Below are positions 8,462 through 17,960 of a DNA stretch of 64,000 nucleotides, one piece after another. Below the pieces are notes generated by a model. The model was not told the DNA's origin. It saw nothing but the letters and a program-made list of their open reading frames with translations, and ran no database searches. The stretch spans positions 1,128,001-1,192,000 of the forward strand of contig NZ_CP040924.1 in the NCBI RefSeq assembly GCF_006351925.1. The letters are read 5' to 3'. The translations under genes were made by a program, and so were the position numbers. The stretch comes from Clostridium thermarum. Its GTDB lineage: Bacteria > Bacillota > Clostridia > Clostridiales > Clostridiaceae. Each line of letters begins with the position of its first letter. The stretch's first letter is position 1.

Positions 8462-9838
8462 CTAAGCCCTCCCTTCCTTACCATAGAGTTTAGTGAAACT
8501 CATTCTATTTTTCTTGTCTACAAGGTCCTGCTCTTGTTTTTGTTTTAGCAAGTCCAAATAGCTCAGTTGACCTTCAACAATAACTGGTGGTGATGCAACT
8601 ACACCGGATTTATACTCATCATAGGTTCTAAATGTTATTTGAAAAGGCTTTGCGTCAGCAAACTTATCACCTTGGTAGTATACTTCAATTTTTGTCAGGT
8701 CTGAAGGATGATATTTTACTTGAATTGTTTTTCGTGCAAGTCTTGGATCAATTTCATACTGGTTGCCACAAACACTAATAACAGCTGTCTTATTAGCTTT
8801 TCTTTCCTCTTTGTATAGAAAGATTCTATAAATCTCCTCCGGAGCAATGAATTTTCTATACCCATCTCCTTCTGCAAAAGCTTCGTTTGGAGTCTTTTCA
8901 ATTTCGGAATGTATTTTCTCATGATAGTTTTTATTTAACCACGCTGCAAATAGCACATTTAACTCATCTATAGTCTTAACCTTAGATACTCTCACTTCAG
9001 GTTCAAAGGATTTATCAACGTACCAGAAGAATTTTTCAATTTTTCCCTTTCCCTCGGGCGAATATGGAGCACAATGAATTACTTTACTCCCAAGCTGAGC
9101 GCAAATGGCGTCCAGCCTCTTGCTTGTATATATCTTACCGTTATCCATATAGCAGCGTTCCGGCACTCCACATTTGAGAAGAGCCTTCTTAAAGCAGTCT
9201 TCAAGGCATTCGCTGCTTTCAGAAAAGTAGAATTGGGCATGTGTTATGTACCTGCTCTTGTCATCAATAAATGCAATTAGGTATGTCCGAATCATCCGAT
9301 CCGGGTTATTAGGATCCGGAAGATAAACGCTGTATTTAACATCACTCTGCCAGGTTTGATTAACTCTTTCCATGGTATAGCGCCTGAATACTTTATTGTT
9401 AGTTACTATCTCTGACTCATAAACTTCAGAGTACTTTTTTATTAACCTGGAAAGGGTTGATTGCTTTATTTCACCCGTTTTTATCACACCCTCAAGCTCC
9501 ATTATTTGAATGATTTGCCTTACGCTGCGCTCCGGTACTTCCTTCTTATATTGAATCGCCTTAATAAGGTTTTCTTCAGTAACAGCCTTAACTTTGTCCT
9601 TATCTGCTCTAAATCCTGGCATCAATCCTTCAAAGCCACCCTCACGATACATTTGACAATACTTTCTTAGTGTTCTTTCATCAATCCGGGTACGAGTTGA
9701 GTAGGGAATTTTATGCTCTGATAATATTATTTTCCTGCGATGAGCAGTTTTTTCTTCTTTACTCAAATTGTCGTTAACAAGATCAAAGATTAAGCCGTAC
9801 CGGAACAGTGCAATTTCCATTTTCTTGTTATCATCCAT
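8462..9838 (-). CDS. DDE-type integrase/transposase (rve core)
   Basis: A 458-residue transposase with an N-terminal helix-turn-helix region (residues about 45-145). The RNase H-like core carries D166 (WQSDVKYS), D232 (YMDNGKIY) and E268 (YSPEGKGKIEKFF). A C-terminal beta-barrel follows. The pairing with an ExeA-like ATPase resembles TniA/TniB and IS481-like systems; 458 residues is shorter than TnsB or TniA. The start ATG at 9838 has an AAGGAGGACAAAG ribosome binding site. All catalytic residues are present. Confidence 0.9.
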   Translation of the reverse strand: MDDNKKMEIALFRYGLIFDLVNDNLSKEEKTAHRRKIILSEHKIPYSTRTRIDERTLRKYCQMYREGGFEGLMPGFRADKDKVKAVTEENLIKAIQYKKEVPERSVRQIIQIMELEGVIKTGEIKQSTLSRLIKKYSEVYESEIVTNNKVFRRYTMERVNQTWQSDVKYSVYLPDPNNPDRMIRTYLIAFIDDKSRYITHAQFYFSESSECLEDCFKKALLKCGVPERCYMDNGKIYTSKRLDAICAQLGSKVIHCAPYSPEGKGKIEKFFWYVDKSFEPEVRVSKVKTIDELNVLFAAWLNKNYHEKIHSEIEKTPNEAFAEGDGYRKFIAPEEIYRIFLYKEERKANKTAVISVCGNQYEIDPRLARKTIQVKYHPSDLTKIEVYYQGDKFADAKPFQITFRTYDEYKSGVVASPPVIVEGQLSYLDLLKQKQEQDLVDKKNRMSFTKLYGKEGRA

Positions 9839-9930
9839 AACTTTGTCCTCCTTTTTCTTGTAAAAACCTTTGATTTTAGTTTAGGCCATAGCCTTTTACA
9901 GGAAAAGTTACGAATTTATGTGGATTTTGT

Positions 9931-10584
9931 TCAAAGATACAACCCGGTACATTCTATGTTGCTTATTGTATTAATTATATTAAACCAGCTTTCGGGACAA
10001 TCAGAAACAGCTTTACAGGTAATTAATTCTATGTACCACTTGCTTAGCCTGTAAATTGACTCAAAGTTATCATTTCTTTTTATCTCTCTAACGTAAGTGG
10101 ATATGGTATCTTCATTTCCGAAGTGTTTCTGTACTATTGCAAGTATCTTAGATATTAAAATGCTGCACTTCCTAGCTGTAGTCTCTATCCAGTACTTGAG
10201 ATTCATTAAGGACACTTCTTTCTTCTTAAATCCTGCTCGCAAAGCTCGTCTTAGTCCTACCTTCTCGTTCCTGTGCGCCAGCACAGCTGCTTCTCTGCAA
10301 GGTAATGCATATTGATGTTTCCCCGGTAAGAACCATGGTTTTATTGAGTGGGACTGTTCGCACTTTTTACACATTCCTCTGAGTATTAGAAGCTTTCTTT
10401 CACAGTCATCATCAACATAATTTACTTCATAAGAACCCCAATAACATAATATACATCCACACTTAGGACACTTTAACCTCAGATACTCTAATCCATACTT
10501 ATATTTATGAATATTTTCAGAATAGCTGTTGACATCCTTGAATAAATATAATATTATCATCTTGCTTAGGTGGAGCACTCTCAT
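9931..10584 (-). CDS. Zinc-ribbon protein of the transposon (DUF6431-like)
   Basis: A 217-residue protein with a CPKCGC ... CKKCEQ zinc ribbon (residues about 39-77), followed by HSIKPWFLPGKHQY and a helical C-terminal half. This layout fits DUF6431 proteins found next to the same transposase-ATPase pair in Firmicutes. It is most likely an accessory transposition or end-binding factor, but the function is not established. The start is uncertain: ATG at 10584 has no strong ribosome binding site and lies in a hairpin (10573-10621); ATG at 10560 is an alternative. Confidence 0.6.
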   Translation of the reverse strand: MRVLHLSKMIILYLFKDVNSYSENIHKYKYGLEYLRLKCPKCGCILCYWGSYEVNYVDDDCERKLLILRGMCKKCEQSHSIKPWFLPGKHQYALPCREAAVLAHRNEKVGLRRALRAGFKKKEVSLMNLKYWIETTARKCSILISKILAIVQKHFGNEDTISTYVREIKRNDNFESIYRLSKWYIELITCKAVSDCPESWFNIINTISNIECTGLYL

Positions 10585-10621
10585 TCATATTTATGTCAGC
10601 TAGGACATATTGAGGGTGCTC
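10573..10621 (-). promoter_or_regulatory. Hairpin over the start of the zinc-ribbon gene
   Basis: Outer arms GAGCAC / GTGCTC and an inner stem ATGTC / GACAT can fold over the start codon at 10584. This may limit translation of the transposon gene or may be part of the element end. Confidence 0.4.
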
Positions 10622-10683
10622 TTACTTTTTTATCCTACACTATTTCCAGTTCCGGCGGAAGGGCATTGTGAGAAAAAAATAGT

Positions 10684-11117
10684 ACCTTTCGGTACTTTAT
10701 CATTGCTAAAAACAATATCAATCTCGGAATATGCTGATAAATTTGTATTAAAAGGTGGAGTGCTGTTATATATAGTCTTGGAGGAAAAGGCTAGAGCTAC
10801 TAAGGATATAGATATGCTTGCAAGACAATTAAATAATTCTTTAGAGAATGTGGAAGCAATTTTTAAATCAGTATGCGAAATTAAGGAAGATGATGCTATT
10901 GAATTTGATTTGAATACACTTACAGTAGAAAAGATAAAAGAAGATGCTGATTATGAGGGCGTTAGGGTAAAGGTAACAGCGTTTCTTGACCGTACTAAAA
11001 AAGTATTGCAAATGGATATTGGTTTTGGAGATGTAATAGTTCCGTGTGCTACTGAAATGGAGTATCCATCTCTTTTAGAAATGAAAAAACCGCTATTAAA
11101 AGCTTATTCAATGGAGT
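10684..11117 (+). pseudogene. AbiEii/AbiGii-type nucleotidyltransferase toxin, both ends missing
   Basis: The frame contains YADKFVLKGGVLLYIVL and ARATKDIDMLARQ, the G-G plus (R)-T-x-D-x-D core of AbiEii-type nucleotidyltransferase toxins. It continues through FGDVIVP and LEMKKPLLKAYSME. The N-terminal segment is replaced by transposon DNA, and the usual continuation after AYSME (AEKFEAM region) is cut at 11118 where IS21 begins. The remaining ~145 codons cannot give a full toxin, and no antitoxin gene is visible nearby. Confidence 0.82.
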
Positions 11118-11242
11118 TGTTAATGGTAAAATAAAATGGAGAGATTTCGGCAAACAAAAAGGGAGAATAATTCCCAGTATAGTTTAATATTACTCCTACC
11201 TCTGATAGAATAAAAGAGTTATTCATCAGAGGGGGATGCAGA

Positions 11243-12805
11243 ATGAAGGGATGGAAAGTGTTTGCTGAAATACAAGAACTTAAAAGGAAAGGATTGAACA
11301 AATCTCAAGTAGAGAGAATAATGAATATCAACTACAAGACAGTAACGAAATACTGGAATATGAAGCCAGAAGAATATGCAGAATTAGTGAAGGAGGCAAA
11401 GAACAGAGCAAAGAAATTAGACAAGTACAAAAGTGATATACTTTCGTGGATAAGAGAATTTAGAGATATATCAACGGCTCAGATCCATGATTGGTTAAGA
11501 GAACGTTATGGAGAGTTAGATTTTAAGGACAGAACACTGAGATGGTATGTTAAGAAGTTAAGAAAAGACTTTAACCTGCCGAAGGCAGCACGTGATAGGC
11601 AATATATGGAGGTACCAGAATTGCCCATGGGATATCAAGCACAAGTAGACTTTGGACAGGCTTGGCTTCATCGGCCTGACGGCTCGAGGATAAAACTTTA
11701 CTGCTTTGCTATGGTACTCTCTCATTCAAGATTTAAGTATGTATATTGGTTGGATAAGCCTTTTACTACGGCAACTTTCATTGAGGCTCATGATAGAGCA
11801 TTTGAGTATTTTGGAGGTATGCCGAAGGAAATAGTTTATGACCAGGATAGAATACTTGCAGTAGATGAAAATTTCGGTGACGTTGTGTACACCGAAGAAT
11901 TTCAAAACTATATTAATCTAATGCGGTTTAAGACTAGGCTCTGTCGAGCCTATGACCCGGAAAGCAAAGGTAAAGTAGAAGCAGTAGTTAAGTTTGTTAA
12001 ATATAACTTTGCTATACATAGAGTGTTCGTAGACATAGATTCTTTCAATGAGGATTGCCTGAAATGGCTTGACAGGACTGGGAATGGAAAGGTACATGAT
12101 ATAACGAAAAAGGTACCAGCAGAAGTGCTCGTTTCGGAGAGACAACACTTACAACCAGTACCTCAATCAATTGATAAAAAATCCAATGATACTAGTTTAA
12201 TCTATAGCGTGAGAAAAAACAATATTGTTTTTTATAAACAAAATAGATATCAAGTGCCGAAAGGAACTTACGAACCTGGAAAACAGGTGAAACTAGTACT
12301 TAAAGATAACTCATTGGATATAGTAGATTTAGAAACCGGAGAGATTATAGCACATCATGTTATAAGCAGTAAAAAAGGTGAATTGGTTAAACTTGATCAT
12401 CCGGAAAGATATATAAGTAAAACTACTGAAGAAATGTACTTTAAAGCACTCACAGTGCTTGGTGGCACGGAAAGTGCCAAGATACTTCTAGATAATATAA
12501 GAAAGGAAAGATCAAGGTATGCTAAGGATCAATTAGGTGTTATAGTTAAGGCTGCGTCTAATTATGATGAAGAGTCTGTAAAAAAGGCAATAGAGTATTG
12601 TGTAAGCCGAAGGCTCTGGAGTGCCGGAATGTTTAAGGATACACTTGAACATTTTAGTATGAAAAATAGTGAAAATTCAAGCAAGAAACCTACTTTAAAC
12701 AATTCCTCCATCCCTTCAAAGTGCAAGGGTGTAAAGACAGAAATTAGAGCAATAAGTGAGTATACAATGGCTTTGAAGGAGGATAATAGAGAATGGAAAA
12801 ATTAG
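11243..12805 (+). CDS. istA: IS21 transposase IstA
   Basis: A 520-residue DDE transposase. The N-terminal helix-turn-helix ([19 protein letters not shown], residues 16-34) binds the element ends. The catalytic core has D136 (AQVDFGQAW), D200 (IVYDQDR) and E246 ([13 protein letters not shown]). A C-terminal beta-barrel follows. The start ATG follows AGAGGGGGATGCAG. It overlaps istB by 13 bases, the normal coupled arrangement. Intact length and residues suggest a functional element. Confidence 0.95.
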   Translation: MKGWKVFAEIQELKRKGLNKSQVERIMNINYKTVTKYWNMKPEEYAELVKEAKNRAKKLDKYKSDILSWIREFRDISTAQIHDWLRERYGELDFKDRTLRWYVKKLRKDFNLPKAARDRQYMEVPELPMGYQAQVDFGQAWLHRPDGSRIKLYCFAMVLSHSRFKYVYWLDKPFTTATFIEAHDRAFEYFGGMPKEIVYDQDRILAVDENFGDVVYTEEFQNYINLMRFKTRLCRAYDPESKGKVEAVVKFVKYNFAIHRVFVDIDSFNEDCLKWLDRTGNGKVHDITKKVPAEVLVSERQHLQPVPQSIDKKSNDTSLIYSVRKNNIVFYKQNRYQVPKGTYEPGKQVKLVLKDNSLDIVDLETGEIIAHHVISSKKGELVKLDHPERYISKTTEEMYFKALTVLGGTESAKILLDNIRKERSRYAKDQLGVIVKAASNYDEESVKKAIEYCVSRRLWSAGMFKDTLEHFSMKNSENSSKKPTLNNSSIPSKCKGVKTEIRAISEYTMALKEDNREWKN

Positions 12806-13536
12806 AATTGATAAAGGGTTGCGCAAAAACACTTAAACTTAACAATTTAAGTGCTAACGCATCAACAATAATTGAAAACGCTGATGTTAATGACTTATCG
12901 TATCAAGATTTGCTACTGGATATACTTAAGAGTGAAGTAAATCTAAAAGAGAAGAAGGCTCAAGAAAGGCTACTTAAAAATGCCGGGTTTCCTATAATTA
13001 AGCGCATAGAAGATTTTGATTTAAACTTTCAGAAGTCTATAACACCTAGACAAATTAACAGGCTCTTGGAACTAGAATGGATAGATAGGATGTTTAATCT
13101 TATCTTCCTAGGGCCTCCAGGTGTGGGAAAAACCCACCTTGCTATCGCAATGGGGTTAAAAGCCGTTGAGGCCGGCTATAGGGTTAGTTTTGTTTCAATG
13201 GATAATCTTATGCATGTACTAAAAACTCAAGATATATCAAGAAAAATTAAAGGTAAAGTCAATAGCATACTATCTTCTAGCCTTGTCATAATTGATGAAT
13301 TAGGATACCTTCCTATAAACAAAGAAGAAGCAAATCTGTTCTTTCAGTTAATATCTGCACTTCATGAGCAGGCTTCGATAATAATCACGTCTAATAAAGG
13401 CTTTGAAGATTGGACTGAGCTATTAGGTGATGATGCTTTAACAACAGCAGTTCTTGATAGACTTGTGCATAAATGTGAACTTTTTAATATGACAGGAAAG
13501 AGTTATAGGCTTGAACATAGACAGTCAATATTTTAG
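12793..13536 (+). CDS. istB: IS21 helper ATPase IstB
   Basis: A 247-residue AAA+ ATPase with Walker A GPPGVGKT (residues 107-114) and Walker B LVIIDEL (164-170). [10 protein letters not shown] and a C-terminal LDRLVHK motif are typical of IstB. It starts inside the end of istA after GGAGGATAATAG. It cooperates with IstA in target capture and strand transfer. Confidence 0.95.
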   Translation: MEKLELIKGCAKTLKLNNLSANASTIIENADVNDLSYQDLLLDILKSEVNLKEKKAQERLLKNAGFPIIKRIEDFDLNFQKSITPRQINRLLELEWIDRMFNLIFLGPPGVGKTHLAIAMGLKAVEAGYRVSFVSMDNLMHVLKTQDISRKIKGKVNSILSSSLVIIDELGYLPINKEEANLFFQLISALHEQASIIITSNKGFEDWTELLGDDALTTAVLDRLVHKCELFNMTGKSYRLEHRQSIF

Positions 13537-13760
13537 GAAATAAAAAGGAAAAACTTCGGTAAAATTATTTGCCGAAATTTCTCCAAAAGTACTTGCCAGT
13601 AACATGTGAGTGCACCAATAATTAAACCGTCAAAAATGAAAACAAAAAACATAAATAGATTAAACATTTGAATATACCTTCTTTCTTATTGTATTTATAA
13701 AAAGCATAGCAGATGTATCATGACAAAAATGGTATGTGTAAAGAGGAGTGAGTAAAACAT

Positions 13761-15038
13761 ATGGGAAATATAAACAATTCGGCTGAAAATTTATTGCAGG
13801 AAGCAAAAACAATTATTAAAAACAATTATGAAGCAAAAAAAAATCGTGGTGGCGACTTTAATATTTTTAGTATTTTAAAAATTGAAAGAGATGAGGTTTT
13901 TACCCATTCAAATATGATATATTCTTTATTAAACTCTCAAAGTGGACACTTTATGGAAGATAAATATTTAAAATTATTTTTAAATATTGTTTTAGGTATT
14001 AAAGGAGCAGATATATATAAGAAATGGTATGTAGAAAGAGAATGGCCTTTTGAAGATGGAAGAATAGATTTTGTAATTTACAATGATGACTGTTTTTTTG
14101 CTATTGAAATGAAAATAGATGCTGGTGATCAAGATCATCAACTTAAAAGATATGAAGATTATGCAAAAACAAGAGGAAAGGATTATAAGATATTTTATCT
14201 TACTTTAGATGGTAAAGAGCCATCTTCTCAGAGTGAAGAAGGTATGGAAAGAAAACCTTATTTAATATCATTTGAAAAACATATCTTGGAGTGGTTACAA
14301 AAGTGTATTGATGAAACACCAGTTCAATATAAAGTACGTGATGCACTTAAGCAGTATAGGGAGCTTGTTAATAAGATTATTAATAATGAAGGAGTAGAAA
14401 AGCAGATGGTTTCAATTTTAATGAAAAAAGAAAATTATAAAGCTTTTAAAGAGCTTCAAAAATCAGAAAATATTATGAAACAAGAATTTGTTGAAAAGTT
14501 TTGCGAGGAACTTCAAAAGAGATTTGAACAAAATAGCTTAATCTTTGAAAATATTACAGATGAAAATTTAAAAATTGTTGAGCCAAAAAAATTCTTTAGT
14601 AATTCAAATACATTAATTAACTATGAAATAAATATAATGAAAGATTTTAATTTAAATGGGTCAAAATTCAGTGTAGTTTTTGTAGTTGAGATTTCTAATA
14701 GTGATAATAGAAACGATGGAACTCTTGTTTTGGGATTGAAATTGAAAAATACTTTAGATGGTACTTATTTTAATTTTAGTCAAAATCAAATCACTCCTGA
14801 AGATAGAAATAATTTAATGAATTTATTTAATTTGAATAATTATAATAAAAAAGATATAATGTCTTCATTTTGGATATACTTGGATTACATTTATACTGAA
14901 GGTAAAGGAGTATATGCTTTAAGAGAATTTAATGATAATGTCATAAATATGCTTGATAGTGAAAGCTTCTCAAAAGAAATGGACAGAATTATTAATTCAA
15001 TTGTCACAAGTTATAAATCCTTTTATAAGGGTGAATAA
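13761..15038 (+). CDS. PD-(D/E)XK nuclease superfamily protein (PDDEXK_4-like)
   Basis: A 425-residue protein whose N-terminal half carries a PD-(D/E)XK nuclease core. The sequence FTHSNMIYSLLNSQSGH is followed by GRIDFVI (D103), FAIEMKIDAGDQ (E116, K118) and the QDHQLKRYEDYA helix (124-134). This pattern matches the PDDEXK_4 group, which is often found in phage-defence loci. The C-terminal half has no recognised domain. The start ATG has GAGGAGTGAG upstream. It is the first of three closely spaced AT-rich genes, with the next starting 2 bases after its stop. All visible active-site residues are present, so nuclease activity is plausible; the target is unknown. Confidence 0.8.
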   Translation: MGNINNSAENLLQEAKTIIKNNYEAKKNRGGDFNIFSILKIERDEVFTHSNMIYSLLNSQSGHFMEDKYLKLFLNIVLGIKGADIYKKWYVEREWPFEDGRIDFVIYNDDCFFAIEMKIDAGDQDHQLKRYEDYAKTRGKDYKIFYLTLDGKEPSSQSEEGMERKPYLISFEKHILEWLQKCIDETPVQYKVRDALKQYRELVNKIINNEGVEKQMVSILMKKENYKAFKELQKSENIMKQEFVEKFCEELQKRFEQNSLIFENITDENLKIVEPKKFFSNSNTLINYEINIMKDFNLNGSKFSVVFVVEISNSDNRNDGTLVLGLKLKNTLDGTYFNFSQNQITPEDRNNLMNLFNLNNYNKKDIMSSFWIYLDYIYTEGKGVYALREFNDNVINMLDSESFSKEMDRIINSIVTSYKSFYKGE

Positions 15039-15039
15039 A

Positions 15040-15774
15040 ATGGCATGTTTTGAACCATCAATATTAGAAATACACCTATATTGTGATGATGACTCTATTA
15101 ATGAAAGGATAAATAAAAGTAAATTTTCCAATATAGAAATATACAGTACGAAGAAAATACAAGAAGTTAATACCAGTGATGAATTAGATTTTTCTTTTGA
15201 TCTGGAATACTATGACGAAGATAAAATCCAATCAATTATTGGAGATAAGATTAATGATATGGTTAAAGATAATTATGAAATATGCTTTGTAGGTTCAAAA
15301 GAAGAATTTATTAAATGCAAGTATTTTAAAGGTGTTTTAATATGTTTGGAAAATTCTTTTGTGGATGGAATTAGAAAAGATAATATAATTATTAAGGATA
15401 AAGAACAGGCCTTAAGAATAATCTATAGCCTATATTATTGTTTAAATAGTTATCACATTTTTCCATACGACTTAGGAATGGTTATCGAATATGAGCTTAA
15501 TATAATTATTGAAAATATAGATATAATGCAAGCAGAGGAAGCTAATATTATAGTGTGGAATTATAGAAATATTAATTCAAATAAAAATTTAAATGTAGCT
15601 TTTATTAACACTAAAGATAATAATATTCGCAAAAGTAAAGGTGCATCAGATTTATACAACAAAGTGTTAGAAAAAATAGATAAAAATTACCTTGATGAAC
15701 TTGTTACAACGGATAGCGATACATTTATTGCTATGAATTATACATTGGAAATAGGAGATGATTTTATTGGATAA
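15040..15774 (+). CDS. Hypothetical protein, second gene of the PD-(D/E)XK operon
   Basis: A 244-residue acidic, mixed alpha/beta protein starting at ATG 15040, two bases after the nuclease gene stop; AAGGGTGA acts as the ribosome binding site. It has no signal peptide, membrane segment or recognised motif. Its stop overlaps the next gene by 17 bases, so the three products are probably made together. An earlier in-frame ATG at 14953 lies inside the nuclease gene and is unlikely. I do not recognise the family. Confidence 0.75.
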   Translation: MACFEPSILEIHLYCDDDSINERINKSKFSNIEIYSTKKIQEVNTSDELDFSFDLEYYDEDKIQSIIGDKINDMVKDNYEICFVGSKEEFIKCKYFKGVLICLENSFVDGIRKDNIIIKDKEQALRIIYSLYYCLNSYHIFPYDLGMVIEYELNIIIENIDIMQAEEANIIVWNYRNINSNKNLNVAFINTKDNNIRKSKGASDLYNKVLEKIDKNYLDELVTTDSDTFIAMNYTLEIGDDFIG

Positions 15775-16119
15775 TGCTAAAACAGATAATTTATTAGAAG
15801 CGATGATGAAATTGAGTAATAATATAGCAGAAATTAAGGATATACATTCACAATTACCTTGTGAACTGCATATGTTTATGGATGCTTTATTTGGTAAAAA
15901 GAGATTGCTTATATTGAAAGTTAATACCAATAAAAATAATATTATAACAGAATTAAAAGATTATTGTAATGAAAAAGAGTTAGAAATTTGTATGTTAGAT
16001 GGTAAGAATTTAAATACGGATGATATAAAAGGAGAATTTGAAATCTCATAAGCCCCTAAATGGATTTGGACAATTACCTATACATTTATTATAATGTAGA
16101 AAGTGATTGGAGGTAAACT

Positions 16120-16449
16120 ATGAGAGGAAAAACGTATACCAAAGAATTAAAGGAAGAGATCTTAAGAGAGGTACAAGAGGTAGGAAATGTTTCATTAGTA
16201 TCAAGGAGACATGGAATATCAAAATCAACAATATTTACTTGGATAAGAGAATCTGAGAAAAGGAATGAAATTAAGGTTAAGCCAGGCAGAAAGGCTTTAG
16301 TTGAGGGAGAAAAAGAACTAGAAAATGAATTAACAGAAGTAACAAAACAGAATGATCAGCTTAAGAAGCTACTAGGAGAGAAGGATTTAGAAATAGCAAT
16401 TCTTAAAGATTTAATAAAAAAATCCAACCCTCAATTAAAGATAAAGTAG
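16120..16449 (+). CDS. IS3 OrfA
   Basis: A 109-residue protein with an N-terminal helix-turn-helix (YTKELKEEILREVQEVGNVS, then LVSRRHGISKSTIFTWI) and a C-terminal leucine-zipper-like coiled coil. It binds the IS ends. GGAGGTAAACT precedes the ATG. The A AAA AAA slippery run at 16415-16421 allows a -1 shift into orfB to give the active OrfAB transposase. Confidence 0.92.
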   Translation: MRGKTYTKELKEEILREVQEVGNVSLVSRRHGISKSTIFTWIRESEKRNEIKVKPGRKALVEGEKELENELTEVTKQNDQLKKLLGEKDLEIAILKDLIKKSNPQLKIK

Positions 16450-17375
16450 AAATAGCTAAGAGTTATATAGATAAAGGATTTAACGCTGTTTTTGTACTAA
16501 AGACAGTTAAGCTTAGTAGGTCAACGTATTACTACAGCTTAAGCGTAGAAGGTAAGGAGAAGGCTAAACCTAAAGGTGGAAAACCAAAGGGATATAGCCT
16601 AGACAACGAATATAAAAAGATCTGCGATGAGCAGATTAAAGAGTTTATTATGGAGTCCATCGATGGCGATGCTCTTAATTATGGATATCGAAAAATAACC
16701 TATCATTTGAGAAGGTACTACAACCTAAAGATTAACCAGAAGAAGGTTTATAGGCTCTGTAAAGAGCTTGGCATACTTAAGGATCAAAGAGTGATTAAAC
16801 CCAAACTAAAGAGAACTATTGCAGTAAACAGAACTATTACCGGCTCAAATCAGCTCTGGGAAATGGATATTAAGTATGGATATGTCCAAGGTGAGGACAA
16901 GTTTTTCTACCTGCTAAACCTAATTGATGTTTTTGATAGAAGTATTATTGGCTACCACATGGGATTACACTGCGAGGCTAAAGATGCGGCAGCATTGCTA
17001 AGAAAATGCCTGATAAAAAGGAATCTATTTGAGGAAGGAGCTAGTAGACCTGTAATAAGAACTGATAATGGCCCACAGTTTGTAAACTATAAGTTTAGCG
17101 AATGCTGTGAGGAAATTAAAGTAGAACATGAAAGGATACCTGTAAAAACGCCAAATAAGAATGCACATATAGAATCATTTCACAGAATACTTGAGGATGA
17201 TTGCTTAAAAATCAATGAATTTCAAACATATGCAGAAGCATATGAAACAGTAAACGACTTCATGGAATTTTACAATAATAGGAGACTTCATTCCAGCTTA
17301 AGGTTTATGGCACCAAATGAATTTTATGACCTTCATTTTGGAGAGAACCAAACTAATATTCAAATAAGAGTCTAA
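16413..17375 (+). CDS. IS3 OrfB catalytic domain (made as OrfAB by -1 frameshift)
   Basis: The -1 frame relative to orfA is open from the slippery site near 16413 through to the stop at 17375. Its DDE core has WEMDIKYG, VIRTDNGPQF and HIESFHRILEDD, with the rve and C-terminal YNNRRLHSSL motifs. An internal ATG at 16650 exists, but the sequence before it encodes the usual HTH_21 region (YGYRKITYHLRR follows), so frameshift fusion is the expected expression mode. Confidence 0.92.
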   Translation, partial: NKKIQPSIKDKVEIAKSYIDKGFNAVFVLKTVKLSRSTYYYSLSVEGKEKAKPKGGKPKGYSLDNEYKKICDEQIKEFIMESIDGDALNYGYRKITYHLRRYYNLKINQKKVYRLCKELGILKDQRVIKPKLKRTIAVNRTITGSNQLWEMDIKYGYVQGEDKFFYLLNLIDVFDRSIIGYHMGLHCEAKDAAALLRKCLIKRNLFEEGASRPVIRTDNGPQFVNYKFSECCEEIKVEHERIPVKTPNKNAHIESFHRILEDDCLKINEFQTYAEAYETVNDFMEFYNNRRLHSSLRFMAPNEFYDLHFGENQTNIQIRV

Positions 17376-17739
17376 ATCTAAGAAAATTCAAGAATTTATT
17401 AGGTTTTGTCCAAAACGAAGGGGTTAATCCGAAATTATTTATAAAGACGGAATGCCTTATTCAATTAGAAAGAAACTTCATTATGTTTCAGATAATAGAC
17501 AATTGATAATTGTAGAAGGACTTACCGAAAATACTGATATAGAAGTGTTAAGGGCATTTATGTATATGGCAAGCCTTGAGGTTTATTATGATGACATAAC
17601 CAATTTACCAAAGGATAAATTACCTTTTGGTTCAGCATATGTTTTTATAGCTGATAACAATTTCCCTTTAAAAAAGTTTGAATTCATAAGTTCTTATTGG
17701 AAGGATGAAGCTGCAATATTAGATTTGATGAGCATCTAA

Positions 17740-17886
17740 AATAAGGGTAAAGAACGTTTAGGATGTGTAAACGAATGTATTAATGCCACTCCCACACTCT
17801 ATAAAAACAACCCTCTTAAATCTAAAGGGGGTCTTGGGGGTCTAATCCCAATATTTCTGCGATTTAGTATCATTTTTCTATCACGG
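17740..17886. other. Intergenic, weak G-rich hairpin only
   Basis: Between the split operon and repeat copy B the DNA contains a C-rich/G-rich pair (ACCCTCTTAAAT / AAAGGGGGT, about 17811-17833) that could be a weak terminator. No reading frame is credible. Confidence 0.4.
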
Positions 17887-17960
17887 CACATGTTGAGACG
17901 GTAGCATTGATAACACGCAATATATAGCGGTTTGTAAAATCATGTAATCAATATATTGCG
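17887..17960 (+). repeat. Cassette-associated motif plus hairpin, copy B
   Basis: The 29-base core (17887-17915) differs from copy A by one base. It is followed at once by a perfect 10-bp hairpin, CGCAATATAT (17916-17925) and ATATATTGCG (17951-17960). The hairpin sequence is unrelated to copies A and C but its placement is the same. It lies 93 bases upstream of the serine recombinase gene. Confidence 0.75.

Larger units (their letters stand above)
7528..10683 (-). mobile_element. Three-gene DDE transposon (transposase, ATPase, zinc-ribbon protein)
   Basis: The element is bounded by related inverted ends. The left reads TGTTGTTTCTCACA. The right, as reverse complement, reads TATTTTTTTCTCACA, followed by a CCGGAA-like subterminal motif on both sides. 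It carries a DDE transposase, an ExeA/TniB-like ATPase and a zinc-ribbon protein on the minus strand. Ends are placed to within a few bases. It separates a mod fragment from an AbiEii fragment, so the two flanks are not one interrupted gene, and no target duplication can be assigned. Confidence 0.7.
11118..13604 (+). mobile_element. Complete IS21-family insertion sequence
   Basis: istA and istB are bounded by inverted ends. The left starts TGTTAATGGTAAAA and contains GGAGAGATTTCGGCAAA. The right, as reverse complement, starts TGTTACTGGCAAG and contains GGAGAAATTTCGGCAAA. Both show the TG start typical of IS21. The length is 2487 bp. The flanks show no convincing 4-8 bp duplication, and AbiEii sequence does not resume on the right, so a deletion probably followed insertion. 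Confidence 0.92.
16045..17430 (+). mobile_element. IS3-family insertion sequence
   Basis: A 1386-bp element with orfA and orfB in -1 relation, bounded by related ends (left CTCATAAGCCCCTAAAT...TTTGGACAA; right, reversed, GGATTAACCCCTTCG...TTTTGGACAA). It is flanked by an exact 5-bp duplication GAAAT. Because the host gene is restored in frame on removal, the insertion appears recent and clean. Confidence 0.93.
15758..17739 (+). pseudogene. Third gene of the PD-(D/E)XK operon, split by IS3
   Basis: Codons run from ATG 15758 to 16044, where IS3 enters, and resume at 17436. Removing the IS and one copy of the 5-base duplication GAAAT (16040-16044, 17431-17435) restores a continuous frame, GEFEIIYKDGMPYSI, giving a 196-residue protein ending at 17739. 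The restored C-terminal half (LIIVEGLTENTDIEVL, LPFGSAYVFIADNNFPLKKF) has the rhythm of an AAA-type Walker B/sensor region, but there is no Walker A. A degenerate ATPase-like role is inference only. Without precise excision, only truncated pieces of 97 and up to 95 residues can be made. Confidence 0.85.

Noticed and set aside
9931..10584. Zinc-ribbon protein as a passenger antitoxin
   Set aside because: Its position in the transposon operon and family resemblance point to a transposition accessory.
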